NCBI GenBank assembly: GCA_964450685.1 | Contig: CAYVDN010000009.1 | Coordinates: forward strand, 1-64,000 | Source of the DNA: JBAOHV01 sp964450685 | Lineage (GTDB): Bacteria > Actinomycetota > Acidimicrobiia > Acidimicrobiales > Microtrichaceae | Length of the DNA stretch: 64,000 bases | Reading direction: 5' to 3' | Translations under genes and position numbers: made by a program | Notes under the pieces: generated by a model | Databases searched by the model: none | Told to the model about the DNA's origin: nothing | What the model saw: the letters and a program-made list of their open reading frames with translations, nothing else | In this document: piece after piece, positions 60,901 through 64,000 of the stretch | Layout: every line of letters starts with the position of its first letter | How positions within the stretch are numbered: the first letter of the stretch is position 1

Positions 60901-61496
60901 GGATCGCCGCGTACGAGATGGCCCAGCAGCTGCGCGCCGAGGGCGAGGAGACCTCGCTGCTGGTGATGCTCGACACACCGCTGCCGCATCAGCCGCCACT
61001 CAGGGTCTCGGACCGGGTGAAGATCCAGATGGACCACCTGCGTGAGGAAGGCACCTCCTACGTCATGAGCTGGGCCCGGAACCGGATCGCATGGGAGAAG
61101 GAACGCCGTCGCCGCGCTGCCGGGCCCGTCGCAGGACCCGACACGACCTTGCACTCCGAGGTGATAGAGGCCGCCTTCTACCGCGCGCTGGGTCGGTACC
61201 AGGTCCGTCCCTACGACGGCACCGTGACCCTCTACCGGCCGCGTCTGACACCCGCGCACGTGTTCGGCCCGGATCGTCAGATCGACATAAACCGGCGGTT
61301 CGTATACTTCGACAACGGCTGGGGTCCCTATTGCACCCGCGTCGATGTGACCGAGGTCCCCGGGGACCACGATTCGATGGTGCTGGAGCCCGCCGTGCGT
61401 GTACTCGCCGGCCACATCCGCAAGGCGATAGACGCTGCAGAGGGGGCGGTGGCTGACGCCCAGCCCCTACGGCCGGGAATGGCAACGGCCAGCTGA
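54960..61496 (+). CDS. Type I PKS: KS-AT-KR-DH-carrier-TE
   Basis: This 2,178-residue protein elongates and releases the NRPS product. KS (about 1-430): C177 (TACSTSL), H313 and H353. AT (about 540-870): S634 in GHSLGE and H733 in TPVHSRLL; the motif matches neither the malonyl HAFH nor the methylmalonyl YASH form. KR (about 1175-1365): ITGGLGGIG and Y1346. A DH-like double hotdog follows (about 1425-1710) with H1435 in an altered LDEHRTGDGD motif and Asp in HPALVDLGTG. Carrier: S1831 in GGHSL. TE (about 1895-2150): S1978 (GGFSGGG), D2005 and H2137. It starts 40 bp after the NRPS. KR before DH is not the canonical order. No phosphopantetheinyl transferase is nearby. Confidence 0.92.
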   Translation: MADNDIAIVGLAAHLPGAVNPSAYWRNLVDGVESIRELSEKELVDAGVGEAELRKPNYVRSAAPLEGVFDFDADFFGLSPKEAGIMDPQHRHFLMAAWEAMEDSGHVPSSFDGAIGVFAGCGMGSYFMRNLLSNPDLVRDVGVFLLRHTGNDKDFLATRASYALNLRGPSVNVQTACSTSLVATHLAVQHLLSGECDMALAGGSTIEIPHNQGYVYHEGEVLSPDGHCRAFDHRSQGTVFGSGAGVVALRRLDDALDDGDRVYAVIKGTAVNNDGDQKVGYLAPSVDGQAACVAEAIAVSDVDPDTIQYVECHGTGTPMGDPIEVAALTQAFDLPAEATDSCRIGSVKTNIGHLDTAAGVAGLIKVALSLHHGAIPASLNFERPNPNLELDDTPFVVNDHLTPWTTGTGGPRRAGVNSLGVGGTNAFAVLEEAPPVEAGEVTQTNRSGDDPQEWHLLTLSARSRGALDDACVRLADHLEEHHDASMGDVARTLFVGRHHFDERRVIAARDAADAVALLRSDDARRLPTHTATTAELGLTFMFPGGGSQHLGMGADLYRQEPTFAAQVDRGLALLEEQHQLDLADLLLGTERSPELDDRLASMTHQLPLIFIVEYALAQLLISWGLEPGALIGHSLGENTAACVSGTISFEDCLGLVVLRGRLMDTVQGGAVAVPLCPDDVAEAIERLDLDLAVVNAPDVVVVSGPRATLDVFEQELRDSGVEPLPVQVTTPVHSRLLDPVLEQFGDYLRGIDLNPPTIPWVSNTTGEWITDEQATDPEYWVRHLRSTVRFADDVETLAAAGPRVLLEVGPGKTLSSLVRSHPVAVRSNQVPVPAMRHPDEEVDDNAVLLTAIGRIWAAGSAIDVDRWFPSEGRRTVGLPTYPFQTQTFFIAPGAGSAESDDHAFVTREADVDRWSFKQVWKSKDREDAIDGPTRWLVFADSAGFADRVIGKLREAGDPVVVVRMGDLFRAVSDDEYVLSPELGLAGYESLVKDLVRADRLPDRVVHLSLLATDDRDFRPGSSFFHRNQELGFQSLVYLAQAWSSAGLQRELVISVATMGSQAAVPTDEVAVPEQATVLGPVQVIPREIADVRVSTFDLDPAQLSESVGANTRRPASIKDRLLAMAADEAPVKSSLVDEVVAEVRAPLDDAVVAIRGDRRFVRDVRRTRLPEPDRAVLRRNGAVLITGGLGGIGLSVAESLFRERGARVALLVRRDLPPRESWDEVLGRLGTDHPTAVRIRGVRDLERQGAEVMVVEGDVTDPESLNSAVERVRDRFGSLDGVIHAAGVIDDALLVTKSPMQMEDVLAPKVYGTLVLEAATASDDLDLFVVFSSTSTVTAPIGQVDYVAANSFLNAFAESRRARGESHVRAVNWGVWDEVGMAAAAAALDSAEETREAEVRPASHPFFTEMRRTTDGVVRLSIDWNERDSWPLDEHRTGDGDAVVAGATYLELARASLAELGLERPFEIRDLTFLRPLAVDADGAVSAEVLLRPTESGYSFEVRERVTVTSYGGEGEVTSTRHGWRLTGEADLLLHPLDPVDPLDLTRVAGRCGRRGATRTHQQDHLRFGPRWDVVTQVRVGDGTAVADLELRAPYDVEDAAVGLHPALVDLGTGFAMDLIPGYTGDSLWVPVEYRRVRLFDSLPPKLVAVAEVLAGTSEESGVASFDVRLCDPDGRVLVEVEGFAVKRLDGRLEVGRPALAAEVDFDDQIGARQRSLPELALENNLRQGIRPVEGGREFLRVIGPDVEPVVYVTSLDLPSLRHQSDLIAAEQMGSGSGGEASAVFSRPKLDSEFLAPRNDVEEQLVVMWQELLGIDQVGVRDNFFDLGGHSLIAVRLFAQVKRTFSVDFPISVLVEAPTVEACAELISEALPSDEGELTSESSIVSAKPRYRYLVALHPGDGSDRTPFFLVAGMFGNVLNLRHLAHQIGADRPFYGIQARGLFGDDPPHEDFVEMAQEYLEELRSVQPHGPYLLGGFSGGGIAAYEMAQQLRAEGEETSLLVMLDTPLPHQPPLRVSDRVKIQMDHLREEGTSYVMSWARNRIAWEKERRRRAAGPVAGPDTTLHSEVIEAAFYRALGRYQVRPYDGTVTLYRPRLTPAHVFGPDRQIDINRRFVYFDNGWGPYCTRVDVTEVPGDHDSMVLEPAVRVLAGHIRKAIDAAEGAVADAQPLRPGMATAS

Positions 61497-61570
61497 GAGT
61501 GACAACCCCCAGCCGATGTGGGCCCGCGGGATGTCCACCCTGGGCGGTCAGGCTCGGGTGGATCAGGGAG

Positions 61571-63205
61571 TCAGGAGCGTGTCGACTTGGCCCCAGCTGG
61601 CGCAGCTGACTCGGGAGCATCCGCAGGCTTGCCGGCGCTGTCGCCACGACCATGCGGGGACCACGCCGCTGGCGGGGGTGACATCGGAGTCTCCTGAACC
61701 GGAACCTGCGTTGCCGGGCGGTCCTTGCGGGACCGTTTCCTGCGGGACGGAGGCTCGGGCATCCAGACGGGCAGGACCCGCCTGTCGGCCAGCTCGTCGG
61801 CAGCGATCGCCAGCTGCTTGACCGGCAGATGGCCGGCCAGGGCGAGGACCGTCAGGTCGCATGCACGACTGAGCTGCACCGTCGACGCAGAGTCCATCAG
61901 CGCCCCACCGTCGAAGATCACGACGTCCGCCTCCGCGGTTGCCGTCGATATGACTGAAGTCGCATCGAACATCCGAGTCGTGTCCCGTTCGGTGCGACCG
62001 GGCAGGAGGTCTCCCAGCGAGCACACCTGGAGGTTCGGAGCCAGCGTCGCGAATCCGCGACCGCCGCGGCGCCTCGATCCCCGGTTGGCGAGAAGGCCGA
62101 GCTCCGGGTGGCGTCGATCTGCGTCGACGAGCAGCACACGCGGTCCGGACGCCGCGATCTGACGCGCGAGCGACGCTGCGAGCGTCGATGCCCCAGCACC
62201 TGCACCCGTGCTGGCGACCATGACGCTGAGGGCGCCGTCGGCAGCAGCGGCCGCCTCGACCCTGACCGCCAGCGTCGCGAGGAACCGCGTAGCACGCTCG
62301 TCCGGTACGGCGAGAACGCTCGCCGGGTCGTTGTCGATCTCGGGCCGCACGGGCATCGAGCCCACGATCGGTTGTCCCAGGATCTCCTCGGCCTGCTCGG
62401 TGTCGAGGACGTTCCGCGAGAATCGGGCGAGAACCACGGCAAGAAGGGTTCCGAGGAAGGCGCCGACCACCGCTCCGATCAGAACCAGCGCCCGGCCCGA
62501 CGACTTCGTGGGTTCTGTGGGCAACGTGGCATCACGAACGACTCGGCTCGAGGGCTGCAGGCCGGCGCCGAGCTCGGTGCGCGAAGTGTTCAGCTCGTTG
62601 TAGCGGGCGACCAGGAGCTCCTTCTCGGACGCGAGCGCAGGTGCTATCTGCTCGATCGTCGGAACTGATTCCCGGTTCACGTAGGGCGCCATCGCCTTTT
62701 CGATCCGAGCATCGACGTCGGTGATCTGCGCCTCGACCTCGGCCAGTTGGGACTCGATCTCCTCCAGCTCCGGAGCCCGCACGCTCGCCAGCTGGGCGCG
62801 GAGCCCCTCGAAGTACACGTCGGTGTACGCCTGGGCGATCCCCTGAGCCTCCTTGGCGGAGTCGCCTCGCGCCACAACCACCACGACATCGGTGTCCGGC
62901 TGTTGTTCGAAGGTCACCGACGACCCCACATCGTTGGCGGACGTACCGCCGACACGCTCGGCCACCTGGTCGGAGTACGACTCGAGCACGCTCAACTCGC
63001 CGGCGACGTAACGGTCGGGGTCCGTCGAAACCGAGGCCAGGGAGCGGGCGTCGGTCGGCGGAGCGATCAGCAGCACCGCCCTGGACTCGTAGTACTCGCT
63101 TCCCGTCAGGGAGAGCACTACTCCGGGTACCGCTCCCAGCACCGCGCCGAGGACGATGACCCAGATGTAGCGGCGCATCGCGCTCAACAGGAATGGGAGC
63201 TCCAT
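61571..63205 (-). CDS. Wzz/BY-kinase-like chain-length protein with a broken P-loop
   Basis: This 544-residue protein has the polysaccharide co-polymerase layout: an N-terminal membrane helix (YIWVIVLGAVLGAVPGVVLSL), an extracellular coiled-coil region (about 120-200), a second helix (about 233-257, ALVLIGAVVGAFLGTLLAVV) after a PTEPTKSS motif, and a cytoplasmic ATPase domain. In the ATPase the P-loop reads STGAGAGAST, with Ala where BY-kinases have the essential Lys; Walker A' LLVDADRRHPELG and Walker B VVIFDGG are kept. No C-terminal tyrosine cluster is present. It should control polysaccharide length or export without kinase activity. It is convergent with the PKS gene. Confidence 0.85.
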   Translation of the reverse strand: MELPFLLSAMRRYIWVIVLGAVLGAVPGVVLSLTGSEYYESRAVLLIAPPTDARSLASVSTDPDRYVAGELSVLESYSDQVAERVGGTSANDVGSSVTFEQQPDTDVVVVVARGDSAKEAQGIAQAYTDVYFEGLRAQLASVRAPELEEIESQLAEVEAQITDVDARIEKAMAPYVNRESVPTIEQIAPALASEKELLVARYNELNTSRTELGAGLQPSSRVVRDATLPTEPTKSSGRALVLIGAVVGAFLGTLLAVVLARFSRNVLDTEQAEEILGQPIVGSMPVRPEIDNDPASVLAVPDERATRFLATLAVRVEAAAAADGALSVMVASTGAGAGASTLAASLARQIAASGPRVLLVDADRRHPELGLLANRGSRRRGGRGFATLAPNLQVCSLGDLLPGRTERDTTRMFDATSVISTATAEADVVIFDGGALMDSASTVQLSRACDLTVLALAGHLPVKQLAIAADELADRRVLPVWMPEPPSRRKRSRKDRPATQVPVQETPMSPPPAAWSPHGRGDSAGKPADAPESAAPAGAKSTRS

Positions 63206-63411
63206 GCAGTGTCACCTCGGGAAGGGTTGGACGGTCTGTCGGTCCAGCGTATCGCCGAGTGGTTGTCCCCCAACCGGATGCGCCATGTTGCCTGCTGTGC
63301 CATTTGGCGCAATGGCGTAGATCTTTGTCCGTCGGGGGTCGACTCGCGTTACCATGTCGCCCGATTCGACGCTGGCTGAGCGTCGCGGTCCGGCTGGAGG
63401 GAGAAACGTCG

Positions 63412-64000
63412 ATGAGAGCAGTTCGCTGGAAGCGCGTCGCCGCTGCCATGTTCGCAGGTGTTGTCGTGATGTCGGCACCACTGGCGACCGCCGGCGCTCA
63501 GACCGAGGATGGTGCCCAGGCCGAGGAGCCGAGTGCGATCACGATCAACCGGACGCCGCTCGAGACCGACCAACCGTGTACCCCCGGATCGCTCGGACTC
63601 ACCCGCGCAGTGCACAACGACGCTGACTCGTTCACGCTGACTGTGCGCAGTTCGGCGGCTCCGTGCTCGCCCATCGAGGCCAAGGCCGTCGTCTACGCGA
63701 TGCCTGCCGGTGGTGGGCAGTGGCCCCAGACCCTCGTCGAGGTCGTCCCCTTCACCATCTCGGAGGCCGGCATCACCGAGATCGTCTTCGAGAAGGGCTG
63801 CGACCCCGTCCAGTTCGACGTCCTTACAGGTGAGACCCCGCAGCAGATCGCCCCGACCGGTCCCTGGCACGGCCCGCTGCTGTTCCCGCTCGACATCGAC
63901 ACCTCGTACCAGCACTTCGGCAACCCGGAGTGCAACACCACGACGACCACCACGACTTCGACCACGATGCCTGAGGTCCTTGCGTCCACGACGGTTCCTG
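63412..64000 (+). CDS. Secreted protein with Thr-rich linker, 3' end outside window
   Basis: This gene runs off the window; 196 codons are visible. ATG 63412 follows a strong ribosome binding site (GGAGGGAG, 10 bases upstream). It starts with a Sec signal peptide (RAVRWKRVAAAMFAGVVV, cleavage near ATAGAQ) and continues as an exported domain with paired cysteines (PCTPGS, PCSPIE, KGCDP, PECN). It ends in a threonine run, which usually links to a wall-anchored or further domain. A TACCAT -10-like box lies at 63350. I do not recognise the family. It is divergent from the Wzz-like gene across 206 bp. Confidence 0.8.
   Translation, partial: MRAVRWKRVAAAMFAGVVVMSAPLATAGAQTEDGAQAEEPSAITINRTPLETDQPCTPGSLGLTRAVHNDADSFTLTVRSSAAPCSPIEAKAVVYAMPAGGGQWPQTLVEVVPFTISEAGITEIVFEKGCDPVQFDVLTGETPQQIAPTGPWHGPLLFPLDIDTSYQHFGNPECNTTTTTTTSTTMPEVLASTTVP

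Overview
The window is about 64 kb of GC-rich actinobacterial chromosome. Gene content and style point to the class Acidimicrobiia (Ilumatobacter-like), but this is an inference from protein style and not a database match. Supporting signs are a GlnR-type orphan regulator, GSI-alpha plus GSII glutamine synthetases, a compact actinobacterial Tad/Flp cluster, a deazaflavin-type nitroreductase, and many genes with a TANNNT box 6-7 bp before the start codon (leaderless transcription). There are no rRNA genes, phage genes, transposases or CRISPR arrays. No gene-free stretch exceeds 300 bp; the longest (14359-14619 and 7676-7897) are divergent promoter regions.

Layout. 1-5640: potassium uptake, with the end of kdpB, then kdpC, kdpD and a KimA-type K+ importer. 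5660-8917: nitrogen assimilation, with a GlnR-like regulator, a GSI-alpha and a divergent GSII. 8967-12948: NAD synthetase, a MarR regulator, an unknown protein and a frameshifted sigma factor. 12985-18314: a secreted subtilase and a six-gene Tad/Flp pilus cluster. 18333-27463: housekeeping genes, including a DUF1998 helicase, STAS protein, acyl-CoA dehydrogenase, topA-tmk-holB and a nitroreductase, followed by tRNA-Thr(CGU). 27759-33475: a membrane-bound molybdenum oxidoreductase of unusual composition (NarI-like diheme cytochrome b, NasA/NapA-like catalytic subunit, four-cluster ferredoxin subunit, Rieske protein) with a SLAC1/TehA-type anion channel. 33484-38088: a nearly complete molybdenum cofactor pathway (mobA, a moaC-mog fusion, moaA, moaD, moaE, moeA) that would supply that enzyme.

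38110-64000 is the accessory, cell-surface part. It holds exported proteins, two DUF1996 lipoprotein genes sharing a 1,027-bp direct repeat, an O-antigen-ligase-like polymerase, four glycosyltransferases, a Wzx-type flippase, a Wzz/BY-kinase-like protein without the P-loop lysine, and between these export genes a two-gene NRPS-PKS assembly line. The NRPS starts with a formyltransferase domain and has a luciferase-like monooxygenase inserted inside its adenylation domain. The PKS is KS-AT-KR-DH-carrier-TE. Together they should make a small N-formylated aminoacyl-ketide whose position suggests a link to the cell surface or export. This NRPS-PKS inside a polysaccharide locus, the DUF1996 repeat pair and the hybrid molybdenum complex are the best candidates for undescribed biology.
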